Part shown: piece by piece, positions 1 through 10,150 of the stretch
How the letters are laid out: each line of letters opens with the position of its first letter
Numbering within the stretch: position 1 is the stretch's first letter
Source: Blepharisma stoltei
Lineage: Eukaryota; Ciliophora; Heterotrichea; Heterotrichida; Blepharismidae
NCBI GenBank assembly: GCA_914767885.1
Contig: CAJZBQ010000037.1
Location: forward strand, 62,001 to 126,000
DNA length: 64,000 bases
Direction: 5' to 3'
Notes under the pieces: generated by a model
What the model was told of the DNA's origin: nothing
What the model saw: the letters and a program-made list of their open reading frames with translations, nothing else
Databases searched by the model: none
Position numbers and translations under genes: made by a program

Positions 1-1
1 A

Positions 2-3000
2 GCAAAATGCATTTGCAAAGGAACCCAAAAACTAACTGGATCAACATGTTCTTGCGATGCAGGGTACTACTTTGACGGATCTACTTGTGTCCAATGCTCA
101 AGCTTATGCTCCTCTTGCTCCGATTACACTGGCGAATGCAAAACTTGCAAAGATTCGAAAATGACTATTGATGCAGCCAATAAGAAGAACTGTATATGTA
201 TCGGAGATCAGATACTTAACAATAATATGTGTACATGCCCTGGAAGTAAACAATTCAACGGCGCTGGATGTTCTGATTGCAGCACTTTCTGTTCAAATTG
301 CAATGTTGGCTCTAATACCTGCAACATTTGTTTAGATGGAACCAGGATGTCTCCTGTAAGCAACACTCTAACTTGTGCCTGCAAAGGGAATCAAATAGTA
401 ACTAATGCCGGTTGCAGTTGTCCTTCAGGCTCTTACTTTGATAGCTCAACCTGTTCAACTTGCGGTGATTTCTGCACTACATGCACAGATATATCTGGTG
501 TCTGCACTGCTTGTAAGGATAGTAAAATGGAAGTTAACCCTACTAATCAGAAAGTTTGTAGATGCAAAGGAACTCAACAATATAGCTACACGTTATCCTC
601 TTGCTACTGCCCTACTGGATATTACGACGGTTCAACTTGTCAGAGTTGCACAACTCTTTGCTCGACCTGCGACTCGACCAAGTGTTTAACTTGCCAAGGT
701 ATTGCCAACCTTATAGTAGACCCTCAAAACCCAACTAACTGTGTTTGCGCCAGCGGATACAATTGGATTACAGAATCGGGCAAGTGTGATCAATGTTCTG
801 TTGGAACTTATTATGATGGTAATAAATGTGCTGCCTGCTCAGATAATTGTGCAAGTTGTTATGATAGAACTGGTTATTGCAAAGCATGCAACTCAAGATT
901 TACTCCAAGTACCATCAACCCAGCTAAATGCATTTGCAAAGGAACTCAAAAGTTAATCGGATCTACATGCTCTTGTGATGCAGGGTACTACTTTGATGGA
1001 GATACATGTGTTCAATGCTCAGATTTATGCAGCACTTGTGAAGATTTAACTGGAGTATGTAAAACATGTAAAGACTCGAAATTAATGACATTCGACTCAA
1101 ACAATAATAAAAAATGCAAATGTATTGGAGATCAGATTCTTAGCGGTGATACTTGCAGCTGCCCTAGCAACAAACAATTCAATGGTCTTGGGTGCTCTAG
1201 TTGTGGTGAATTTTGTAGTGCTTGCGATGTTAATAATATAGTCTGCAACACTTGTTTAGATGGAAGCAAAATGTCTCCTGTAAGCAACACTCTAACTTGT
1301 GCCTGCAAAGGGAATCAACTTAAAACAAATACTGGCTGCACATGTCCGTCAGGCTCTTACTTTGACAGCACAACTTGCTCGACTTGCGGTGATTTCTGCA
1401 CTACATGCACAGACACAACTGGTATCTGCACTGTTTGTAAAGATAGTAAAATGGAGGTGGACCCTGCTAATCAAAAAGCTTGCAGATGTAAAGGAACTCA
1501 AAAATATAGCACAGTGTTGTCTTCTTGCTATTGTCCAACTGGATACTTCGATGGCTCAACTTGCCAGAGCTGCACAACTCTCTGCTCGACCTGCGACTCG
1601 ACTAAGTGTTTAACTTGCCAAGGTATTGCCAACCTTATAGTAGACCCTCAAAACCCAACTAACTGTGTCTGTGCGAGCGGCTACAATTGGATTACAGCAA
1701 CGGGCAAATGTGATCAATGCTCTGTTGGAACTTACTACGACGGCTCCAAATGTGCTAGCTGTTCAGATAATTGTGCAAGTTGTTATAACGGTAGTGGATT
1801 TTGTGGTGTTTGCAAAGACTCAAGAATGATGATAAGCACTAGCGAACCAGCAAAATGCATTTGCAAAGGAACCCAAAAACTAACTGGATCAACATGTTCT
1901 TGCGATGCAGGGTACTACTTTGACGGATCTACTTGTGTCCAATGCTCAAGCTTATGCTCCTCTTGCTCTGATTACACTGGTGAATGCAAAACTTGCAAAG
2001 ATTCGAAAATGACTATTGATGCAGCCAATAAGAAGAACTGTATATGTATCGGAGATCAGATACTTAACAATAATATGTGTACATGTCCTGGAAGCAAACA
2101 ATTTAACGGATCTGGATGTTCTGATTGCAGCACTTTCTGTTCAAATTGCAATGTTGGCTCTACTACCTGCAACATTTGTTTAGATGGAACCAGGATGTCG
2201 CCTGTAAGCAACACTCTAACTTGTGCCTGCAAAGGGAATCAAATAGTAACAAATGCCGGTTGCAGTTGTCCTTCAGGCTCTTACTTTGATAGCTCAACCT
2301 GTTCAACTTGCGGTGATTTCTGCACTACATGCACAGATATATCTGGTGTCTGCACTGCCTGTAAAAGTGATAAAATGGAAGTTAACCCTACTAATCAGAA
2401 AGTTTGTAGATGCAAAGGAACTCAACAATATAGCTACACGTTATCCTCTTGCTACTGCCCTACTGGATATTACGACGGTTCAACTTGTCAGAGTTGTACA
2501 ACTCTTTGCTCAACTTGTGATTCGACCAAGTGTTTAACTTGCCAAGGTATTGCCAACCTTATAGTAGACCCTCAAAACCCAACTAACTGTGTTTGCGCCA
2601 GCGGATACAATTGGATTACAGAATCGGGCAAGTGTGATCAATGCTCTGTTGGAACTTATTATGATGGTAATAAATGTGCTGCCTGCTCAGATAATTGTGC
2701 AAGTTGTTATGATAGAACTGGGCTCTGTAAAGCATGCAAGTCAAGATTTACTCCAAGTCTTGTCGACCCAACTAAATGCATTTGCAAAGGAACTCAAAAG
2801 TTAATCGGATCTACATGCTCTTGTGATGCAGGGTACTACTTTGATGGAGATACATGTGTTCAATGCTCAGATTTATGCAGCACTTGTGAAGATTTAACTG
2901 GAGTATGTAAAACATGTAAAGACTCGAAATTAATGACATTCGACTCAAACAATAATAAAAAATGCAAATGTATTGGAGATCAGATTCTTAGCGGTGATAC

Positions 3001-5758
3001 TTGCAGCTGCCCTAGCAACAAACAATTCAATGGACTTGGGTGCTCTAGTTGTGGTGAATTTTGTAGTGCTTGCGATGTTAATAATATAGTCTGCAACACT
3101 TGTTTAGATGGAAGCAAAATGTCTCCTGTAAGCATTACTCTAACTTGTGCCTGCAAAGGGAATCAACTTAAAACAAATACTGGCTGCACATGTCCGTCAG
3201 GCTCTTACTTTGACAGCACAACTTGCTCGACTTGCGGTGATTTCTGCACTACATGCACAGATACAACTGGTATCTGCACTGTTTGTAAAGATAGTAAAAT
3301 GGAGGTGGACCCTGCTAATCAAAAAGCTTGCAGATGTAAAGGAACTCAAAAATATAGCACAGTGTTGTCTTCTTGCTATTGTCCAACTGGGTACTTCGAT
3401 GGCTCAACATGCCAGAGCTGCACAACTCTCTGCTCGACCTGTGACTCGACTAAGTGTTTAACTTGCCAAGGTATTGCCAACCTTATATTAGACCCTCAAA
3501 ACCCAAGTAACTGTGTCTGTGCCACCGGCTACAATTGGATTACAGCAACGGGCAAATGTGATCAATGCTCTGTTGGAACTTACTACGACGGCTCCAAATG
3601 TGCTAGCTGTTCAGATAATTGTGCAAGTTGTTATAACGGTAGTGGATTTTGTGCTATCTGCAAGGACTCAAGAATGATGATAAGCACTAGCGAACCAGCA
3701 AAATGCATTTGCAAAGGAACCCAAAAACTAACTGGATCAACATGTTCTTGCGATGCAGGGTACTACTTTGACGGATCTACTTGTGTCCAATGCTCAAGCT
3801 TATGCTCCTCTTGCTCTGATTATACTGGCGAATGCAAAACTTGCAAAGATTCGAAAATGACTATTGACCCAACCAATAAGAAGAACTGTATATGTATCGG
3901 AGATCAGATACTTAACAATAATATGTGTACATGCCCTGGAAGCAAACAATTCAACGGCGCTGGATGTTCTGATTGCAGCACTTTCTGTTCAAATTGCAAT
4001 GTTGGCTCTAATACCTGCAACATTTGTTTAGATGGAAATAAGATGTCTCCTGTAAGCAACACTCTAACTTGTGCCTGCAAAGGGAATCAAATAGTAACAA
4101 ATGCCGGTTGCAGTTGTCCTTCAGGCTCTTACTTTGATAGCTCAACTTGCTCGACTTGCGGTGATTTATGCACTACATGCACAGATACAACTGGTGTCTG
4201 CACTGCCTGTAAAAGTGATAAAATGGAAGTGGATCCTACTAATCAGAAAGTTTGTAGATGCAAAGGAACTCAACAGTACAATACCGTAACATCCTCTTGC
4301 TACTGCCCTACTGGATATTACGATGACTCAACTTGTCAGAGTTGCACCACACTTTGCTCAACTTGTGACTCGACTAAGTGTTTAACTTGCCAAGGTATTG
4401 CAAACCTTATAGTAGACCCTCAAAATCCAACTAACTGTGTCTGTGCTAGCGGCTACAATTGGATTACAGCTAGCAGTTCCTGCGAACAATGCTCTGTTGG
4501 AACTTACTACGATGGCAAAAAATGTGACAACTGCGCTGCTAATTGTGCAAGCTGTTATAACGGGTCTGGAATTTGTAAAATCTGTAAAGACCCTAATAGA
4601 ATGGATCTTAGTGGAACGACATGCACTTGCAAAGGAACCCAAAAACTAACTGGATCAACATGTTCTTGCGATGCAGGGTACTACTTTGACGGATCTACTT
4701 GTGTCCAATGCTCAAGCTTATGCTCCTCTTGCTCAGATTACACTGGTGAATGCAAAACTTGCAAAGATTCGAAAATGACTATTGACTCAGCCAATAAGAA
4801 GAACTGTATATGTATCGGAGATCAGGTACTTAACAATAATATGTGTACATGCCCTGGAAGCAAACAATTCAACGGCGCTGGATGTTCTGATTGCAGCACT
4901 TTCTGTTCAAATTGCAATGTTGGCTCTAATACCTGCAACATTTGTTTAGATGGAAACAGGATGTCTCCTGTAAGCAACACTCTAACTTGTGCCTGCAAAG
5001 GGAATCAAATAGCAACTAATGCCGGCTGCAGTTGTCCGGCAGGCTCTTACTTTGATAGCTCAACCTGCTCGACTTGCGGCGATTTATGCACTACATGCAC
5101 AGATACAACTGGTATCTGCACTGTTTGTAAGGATAGTAAAATGGAAGTTAACCCTACTAATCAGAAAGTTTGTAGATGCAAAGGAACTCAACAGTACAAT
5201 ACCGTAACATCCTCTTGCTACTGCCCTACTGGATACTACGACGGTTCAACTTGTCAGAGTTGCACAACTCTTTGCTCGACCTGCGACTCGACTAAATGTT
5301 TAACTTGTCAAGGTATTGCCAACCTTATAGTAGACCCTCAAAATCCAACTAACTGTGTCTGTGCCAGCGGATACAATTGGATTACAGAATCGGGCAAGTG
5401 TGAACAATGCTCTGTTGGAACTTATTATGATGGTAACAAATGTGCTGTCTGCTCAGATAATTGTGCAAGCTGCTACGATAGAACTGGCTATTGCAAAGCA
5501 TGCAACTCAAGATTTACTCCAAGTACCATCAACCCAGCTAAATGCATTTGCAAAGGAACCCAAAAGTTAATCGGATCAACTTGCTCTTGTGATGCAGGGT
5601 ACTACTTTGATGGAGATACATGTGTTCAATGCTCAGATTTATGCAGCACTTGTGAAGATTTAACTGGAGTATGTAAAACTTGTAAAGACTCGAAATTGAT
5701 GACATTTGACTCAAACGATAATAAAAAATGCAAATGTATTGGAAACCAGAGTTCGTAG
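2..5758 (+). CDS. Gene 1 piece 1: Cys-rich furin-like repeat region
   Basis: This piece is open from the window edge and consists entirely of about 45-residue modules with spaced cysteines, of the type C-x2-C-x3-C-x2-C followed by CxCxxGxYFDGSTCxxC. They resemble furin-like/growth-factor-receptor Cys-rich repeats of ciliate surface proteins. There is no membrane segment. The frame ends at TAG 5756-5758 because one extra base lies in 5749-5757: sister units read GATCAGATTCTTAGC, this one AACCAGAGTTCGTAGC. The distance between equivalent ATGs is 1848 bp in neighbouring units but 1849 bp across this site (4775 to 6624). The product continues in the next frame, so this is a frameshift rather than the gene's end. 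Confidence 0.85.
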   Translation, partial: AKCICKGTQKLTGSTCSCDAGYYFDGSTCVQCSSLCSSCSDYTGECKTCKDSKMTIDAANKKNCICIGDQILNNNMCTCPGSKQFNGAGCSDCSTFCSNCNVGSNTCNICLDGTRMSPVSNTLTCACKGNQIVTNAGCSCPSGSYFDSSTCSTCGDFCTTCTDISGVCTACKDSKMEVNPTNQKVCRCKGTQQYSYTLSSCYCPTGYYDGSTCQSCTTLCSTCDSTKCLTCQGIANLIVDPQNPTNCVCASGYNWITESGKCDQCSVGTYYDGNKCAACSDNCASCYDRTGYCKACNSRFTPSTINPAKCICKGTQKLIGSTCSCDAGYYFDGDTCVQCSDLCSTCEDLTGVCKTCKDSKLMTFDSNNNKKCKCIGDQILSGDTCSCPSNKQFNGLGCSSCGEFCSACDVNNIVCNTCLDGSKMSPVSNTLTCACKGNQLKTNTGCTCPSGSYFDSTTCSTCGDFCTTCTDTTGICTVCKDSKMEVDPANQKACRCKGTQKYSTVLSSCYCPTGYFDGSTCQSCTTLCSTCDSTKCLTCQGIANLIVDPQNPTNCVCASGYNWITATGKCDQCSVGTYYDGSKCASCSDNCASCYNGSGFCGVCKDSRMMISTSEPAKCICKGTQKLTGSTCSCDAGYYFDGSTCVQCSSLCSSCSDYTGECKTCKDSKMTIDAANKKNCICIGDQILNNNMCTCPGSKQFNGSGCSDCSTFCSNCNVGSTTCNICLDGTRMSPVSNTLTCACKGNQIVTNAGCSCPSGSYFDSSTCSTCGDFCTTCTDISGVCTACKSDKMEVNPTNQKVCRCKGTQQYSYTLSSCYCPTGYYDGSTCQSCTTLCSTCDSTKCLTCQGIANLIVDPQNPTNCVCASGYNWITESGKCDQCSVGTYYDGNKCAACSDNCASCYDRTGLCKACKSRFTPSLVDPTKCICKGTQKLIGSTCSCDAGYYFDGDTCVQCSDLCSTCEDLTGVCKTCKDSKLMTFDSNNNKKCKCIGDQILSGDTCSCPSNKQFNGLGCSSCGEFCSACDVNNIVCNTCLDGSKMSPVSITLTCACKGNQLKTNTGCTCPSGSYFDSTTCSTCGDFCTTCTDTTGICTVCKDSKMEVDPANQKACRCKGTQKYSTVLSSCYCPTGYFDGSTCQSCTTLCSTCDSTKCLTCQGIANLILDPQNPSNCVCATGYNWITATGKCDQCSVGTYYDGSKCASCSDNCASCYNGSGFCAICKDSRMMISTSEPAKCICKGTQKLTGSTCSCDAGYYFDGSTCVQCSSLCSSCSDYTGECKTCKDSKMTIDPTNKKNCICIGDQILNNNMCTCPGSKQFNGAGCSDCSTFCSNCNVGSNTCNICLDGNKMSPVSNTLTCACKGNQIVTNAGCSCPSGSYFDSSTCSTCGDLCTTCTDTTGVCTACKSDKMEVDPTNQKVCRCKGTQQYNTVTSSCYCPTGYYDDSTCQSCTTLCSTCDSTKCLTCQGIANLIVDPQNPTNCVCASGYNWITASSSCEQCSVGTYYDGKKCDNCAANCASCYNGSGICKICKDPNRMDLSGTTCTCKGTQKLTGSTCSCDAGYYFDGSTCVQCSSLCSSCSDYTGECKTCKDSKMTIDSANKKNCICIGDQVLNNNMCTCPGSKQFNGAGCSDCSTFCSNCNVGSNTCNICLDGNRMSPVSNTLTCACKGNQIATNAGCSCPAGSYFDSSTCSTCGDLCTTCTDTTGICTVCKDSKMEVNPTNQKVCRCKGTQQYNTVTSSCYCPTGYYDGSTCQSCTTLCSTCDSTKCLTCQGIANLIVDPQNPTNCVCASGYNWITESGKCEQCSVGTYYDGNKCAVCSDNCASCYDRTGYCKACNSRFTPSTINPAKCICKGTQKLIGSTCSCDAGYYFDGDTCVQCSDLCSTCEDLTGVCKTCKDSKLMTFDSNDNKKCKCIGNQSS

Positions 5759-8700
5759 CGGTGATACTTGCAGCTGCCCTAGCAACCAACAATTCAATGG
5801 ACTTGGGTGCTCTAGTTGTGGTGAATTTTGTAGTGCTTGTGATGTTAATGCTAAAGTCTGCAACACTTGCATAGATGGAAATAAGATGTCACCTGTGAGT
5901 GGTGCTGTAACTTGTGCCTGTAAAGGGAATCAGCTTAAAACAAATTCTGGCTGCACATGTCCGTCAGGCTCTTACTTTGACAGCACAACTTGCTCGACTT
6001 GCGGTGATTTCTGCACTACATGCACAGATACAACTGGTATCTGCACTGTTTGTAAAGATAGTAAAATGGAGGTGGACCCTGCTAATCAAAAAGCTTGCAG
6101 ATGTAAAGGAACTCAAAAATATAGCTACACGCTATCTTCTTGCTATTGTCCAACTGGATACTTCGATGGCTCGACTTGCCAAAGCTGCACAACTCTTTGC
6201 TCGACCTGTGACTCGACTAAGTGTTTAACTTGCCAAGGTATTGCCAACCTTATAGTAGACCCTCAAAACCCAACCAATTGTGTCTGTGCCACCGGCTACA
6301 ATTGGATTACAGCAACGGGCAAGTGTGATCAATGCTCTGTTGGAACTTACTTCGATGGCAACAAATGTGCTAGCTGCTCAGATAATTGTGCAAGTTGTTA
6401 TAACGGTAGTGGATTTTGCGCTGTTTGCAAAGACTCAAGAATGATGATAAGCACAAGTGACCCAGCAAAATGCATTTGCAAAGGAACCCAAAAACTAACT
6501 GGATCAACATGTTCTTGCGATGCAGGCTATTACTTTGACGGATCTACTTGTGTCCAATGCTCAAGCTTATGCACATCTTGCTCAGATTACACTGGTGAAT
6601 GCAAAACTTGCAAAGATTCGAAAATGACTATTGATGCAGCCAATAAGAAGAACTGCATATGTATCGGAGATCAGGTACTTAACAATAATATGTGTACATG
6701 CCCTGGAAGTAAACAATTTAACGGCGCTGGATGTTCTGATTGCAGCACTTTCTGTTCAAATTGCAATGTTGGCTCTAATACCTGCAACACTTGTTTAGAT
6801 GGAACCAGGATGTCTCCTGTAAGCAACACTCTAACTTGTGCCTGCAAAGGGAATCAAATAGTAACTAATGCCGGTTGCAGTTGTCCTTCAGGCTCTTACT
6901 TTGATAGCTCAACCTGCTCAACTTGCGGTGATTTCTGCACTACATGCACAGATATATCTGGTGTCTGCACTGCTTGTAAGGATAGTAAAATGGAAGTTAA
7001 CCCTACTAATCAGAAAGTTTGTAGATGCAAAGGAACTCAACAGTACAATACCGTAACATCCTCTTGCTACTGCCCTACTGGATATTACGATGGTTCAACT
7101 TGTCAGAGTTGTACAACTCTTTGCTCAACTTGTGATTCGACCAAGTGTTTAACTTGCCAAGGTATTGCCAACCTTATAGTAGACCCTCAAAACCCAACTA
7201 ACTGTGTCTGTGCCAGCGGCTACAATTGGATTACAGAATCGGGCAAGTGTGATCAATGTTCTGTTGGAACTTATTATGATGGTAATAAATGTGCTGCCTG
7301 CTCAGATAATTGTGCAAGCTGTTACGATAGAACTGGGTTCTGTAAAGCATGCAACTCAAGATTTACTCCAAGTCTTGTCGAACCAACTAAATGCATTTGC
7401 AAAGGAACCCAAAAGTTAACCGGATCTACATGCTCTTGTGATGCAGGGTACTACTTTGATGGAGATACATGTGTTCAATGCTCAGATTTATGCAGCACTT
7501 GTGAAGATTTAACTGGAGTATGTAAAACATGTAAAGACTCGAAATTAATGACATTCGACTCAAACGATAATAAAAAATGCAAATGTATTGGAGATCAGAT
7601 TCTTAGCGGTGATACTTGCAGCTGCCCTAGCAACAAACAATTCAATGGACTTGGGTGCTCTAGTTGTGGTGAATTTTGTAGTGCTTGCGATGTTAATAAT
7701 ATAGTCTGCAACACTTGTTTAGATGGAAGCAAAATGTCTCCTGTAAGTAACACTCTAACTTGTGCCTGCAAAGGGAATCAACTTAAAACAAATACTGGCT
7801 GCACTTGTCCGTCAGGCTCTTACTTTGACAGCACAACTTGCTCGACTTGCGGTGATTTCTGCACTACATGCACAGATACAACTGGTATCTGCACTGTTTG
7901 TAAAGATAGTAAAATGGAGGTGGACCCTGCTAATCAAAAAGCTTGCAGATGTAAAGGAACTCAAAAATATAGCTACACGCTATCTTCTTGCTATTGTCCA
8001 ACTGGATACTACGATGGCTCGACTTGCCAAAGCTGCACAACTCTTTGCTCGACCTGTGACTCGACTAAGTGTTTAACTTGCCAAGGTATTGCCAACCTTA
8101 TATTAGACCCTCAAAACCCAAGTAACTGTGTCTGTGCCACCGGCTACAATTGGATTACAGCAACGGGCAAATGTGATCAATGCTCTGTTGGAACTTACTA
8201 CGACGGCTCCAAATGTGCTAGCTGTTCAGATAATTGTGCAAGTTGTTATAACGGTAGTGGATTTTGTGCTATCTGCAAGGACTCAAGAATGATGATAAGC
8301 ACAAGTGACCCAGCAAAATGCATTTGCAAAGGAACCCAAAAACTAACTGGATCAACATGTTCTTGCGATGCAGGATTCTACTTTGACGGATCTACTTGTG
8401 TTCAATGCTCAAGCTTATGCACATCTTGCTCAGATTACACTGGCGAATGCAAAACTTGCAAAGATTCGAAAATGACTATTGATGCAGCCAATAAGAAGAA
8501 CTGCATATGTATCGGAGATCAGATACTTAACAATAATATGTGTACATGCTCTGGAAGCAAACAATTCAACGGATCTGGATGTTCTGATTGCAGCACTTTC
8601 TGTTTAACTTGCAATGTTGGCTCTAATACCTGCAACACTTGTATAGATGGAAACAAAATGTCTCCTGTAAGCAACACTCTAACTTGTGCCTGCAAAGGGA

Positions 8701-9777
8701 ATCAAATCGCAACAAATGCTGGTTGCAGTTGTACTTCAGGCTCTTACTTTGATAGCTCAACCTGCTCAACTTGCGGTGATTTCTGCACTACATGCACAGA
8801 TATATCTGGTGTCTGCACTGCTTGTAAGGATAGTAAAATGGAAGTGGATCCTACTAATCAGAAAGTTTGTAGATGCAAAGGAACTCAAAAATATAGCTAC
8901 ACGCTATCCTCTTGCTACTGTCCTACTGGATATTACGATGGTTCAACTTGTCAGAGTTGCACAACTCTTTGCTCAGCCTGCAACTCGACCAAGTGTTTAA
9001 CTTGCCAAGCCATTGATCATCTTATTGTTGATACCCAAAACCCTACAAACTGTGTTTGTGCCAGCGGCTATAACTGGATTACCGATAAAAGCACATGTGA
9101 GCAATGCTCTGTTGGAACTTATTATGATGGCAACAAATGTGCTAGCTGCGCTGCTAATTGTGCAAGCTGCTACGATAGAACTGGGTTCTGTAAAGCATGC
9201 AACTCAAGATTTACTCCAAGTCTTGTCGACCCAACTAAATGCATTTGCAAAGGAACCCAAAAGTTAACCGGATCTACATGCTCTTGTCATGCAGGGTACT
9301 ACTTTGATGGAGATACATGTGTTCAATGCTCAGATTTATGCAGCACTTGTGAAGATTTAACTGGAGTATGTAAAACATGTAAAGACTCGAAATTAATGAC
9401 ATCGGATTCAAACAATAGTAAAAAATGCAAATGTATTGGAGATCAGATTCTTAGCGGTGATACTTGCAGCTGCCCTAGCAACAAACAATTCAATGGACTT
9501 GGGTGTTCTGCTTGTGGTGAATTTTGTAGTTCTTGTGATGTTATTAATATAGTCTGCAACACTTGTATAGATGGAAATAAGATGTCACCTGCTATTGGAG
9601 CTGTAACTTGTTCCTGCAAAGGGAATCAACTTAAAACAAATACTGGCTGCACTTGCCCGTCAGGCTCTTACTTTGACAGCACAACTTGCTCGACTTGCGG
9701 TGATTTCTGCGCTACATGCACAGATACAACTGGTATCTGCACTGCCTGTAAAGATAGTAAAATGGAGGTGGACCCTG
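5759..9777 (+). CDS. Gene 1 piece 2: Cys-rich repeat region after the +1 shift
   Basis: This is the direct continuation of the 1848 bp module array in the next frame (…GDTCSCPSNQQFNG… onwards), with no start codon of its own. It contains about 30 furin-like Cys-rich modules. It stops being paralogue-like after GGACCCTG at 9770-9777, where an insert begins; the apparent stop TAA shortly after belongs to the insert. The frame resumes at 10151. Confidence 0.85.
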
Positions 9778-10150
9778 TAATTTCATATTATATCTAATAC
9801 CACAGCGACTTTTTTTAAATAAATATTTTTATTTTTTTATTTGAGTTTTTTTAACCTATATTATTTTGACAGAACTATTATTTTTTTGACCTATTTATTT
9901 AGACTATATTTTTAACCTTCATTCTTATTTTGATTGGCCTACATTTTAGTTAATTATTTTTTACACTTTATAGTTATTTGATTTAAAAATGATTCCATAT
10001 TGACTATCGCAATTATTTTTAGTCCATTTTATTTTAATGTATTTGCTAGAAGTTATATTATAAATTTTTTTAGCAATAAGCAAAAGGCAAAAAAAATATG
10101 AACAAAAAAGTTTTATATGTAGGCATCGTGCAAATAAATCATGGACCCTG
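9778..10150. mobile_element. AT-rich insert/IES flanked by TGGACCCTG direct repeats (shared with gene 2)
   Basis: Non-coding AT-rich DNA interrupts a conserved module. TGGACCCTG occurs at 9769-9777 and again at 10142-10150. Deleting one repeat plus the insert gives the usual GACCCTGCTAATCAA reading. The ends are weakly inverted (AATTTCATA… against a reversed …CACGATGCCTAC). A homologous element sits at the same codon in gene 2 (43737-44143), so it predates the duplication. TA-to-TA removal of 9758-10151 is also in frame, giving KDSNQK and losing about seven residues. Which boundary is used in vivo cannot be read from sequence. Confidence 0.7.

Larger units (their letters stand above)
2..9777 (+). 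repeat. Higher-order tandem repeat, 1848 bp period, inside the gene 1 coding region
   Basis: The same module string (MTIDAANKKN and its surroundings) begins at 161, 2009, 3857, 4775, 6624 and 8472. The spacings are 1848, 1848, 918 (a half unit), 1849 and 1848 bp. One unit is 616 residues, about 13-14 Cys-rich modules. Units are nearly identical at the DNA level, synonymous sites included, which indicates recent unequal exchange or gene conversion. Such an array is also easy to collapse or mis-join in assembly. Confidence 0.9.

Noticed and set aside
405-9267. Many 60-104 residue open frames in the +1/+2 phases and on the minus strand of the Cys-rich region
   Set aside because: They repeat with the 1848 bp period and are shadows of the conserved module coding; none has independent features.
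10141-10146. ATG at 10141 (and 37960, 44133, 12880, 14504, 33825) as starts of separate genes
   Set aside because: They lie in inserts or direct repeats; the frame is continuous with upstream pieces after insert removal, and only 30920 has a signal peptide.
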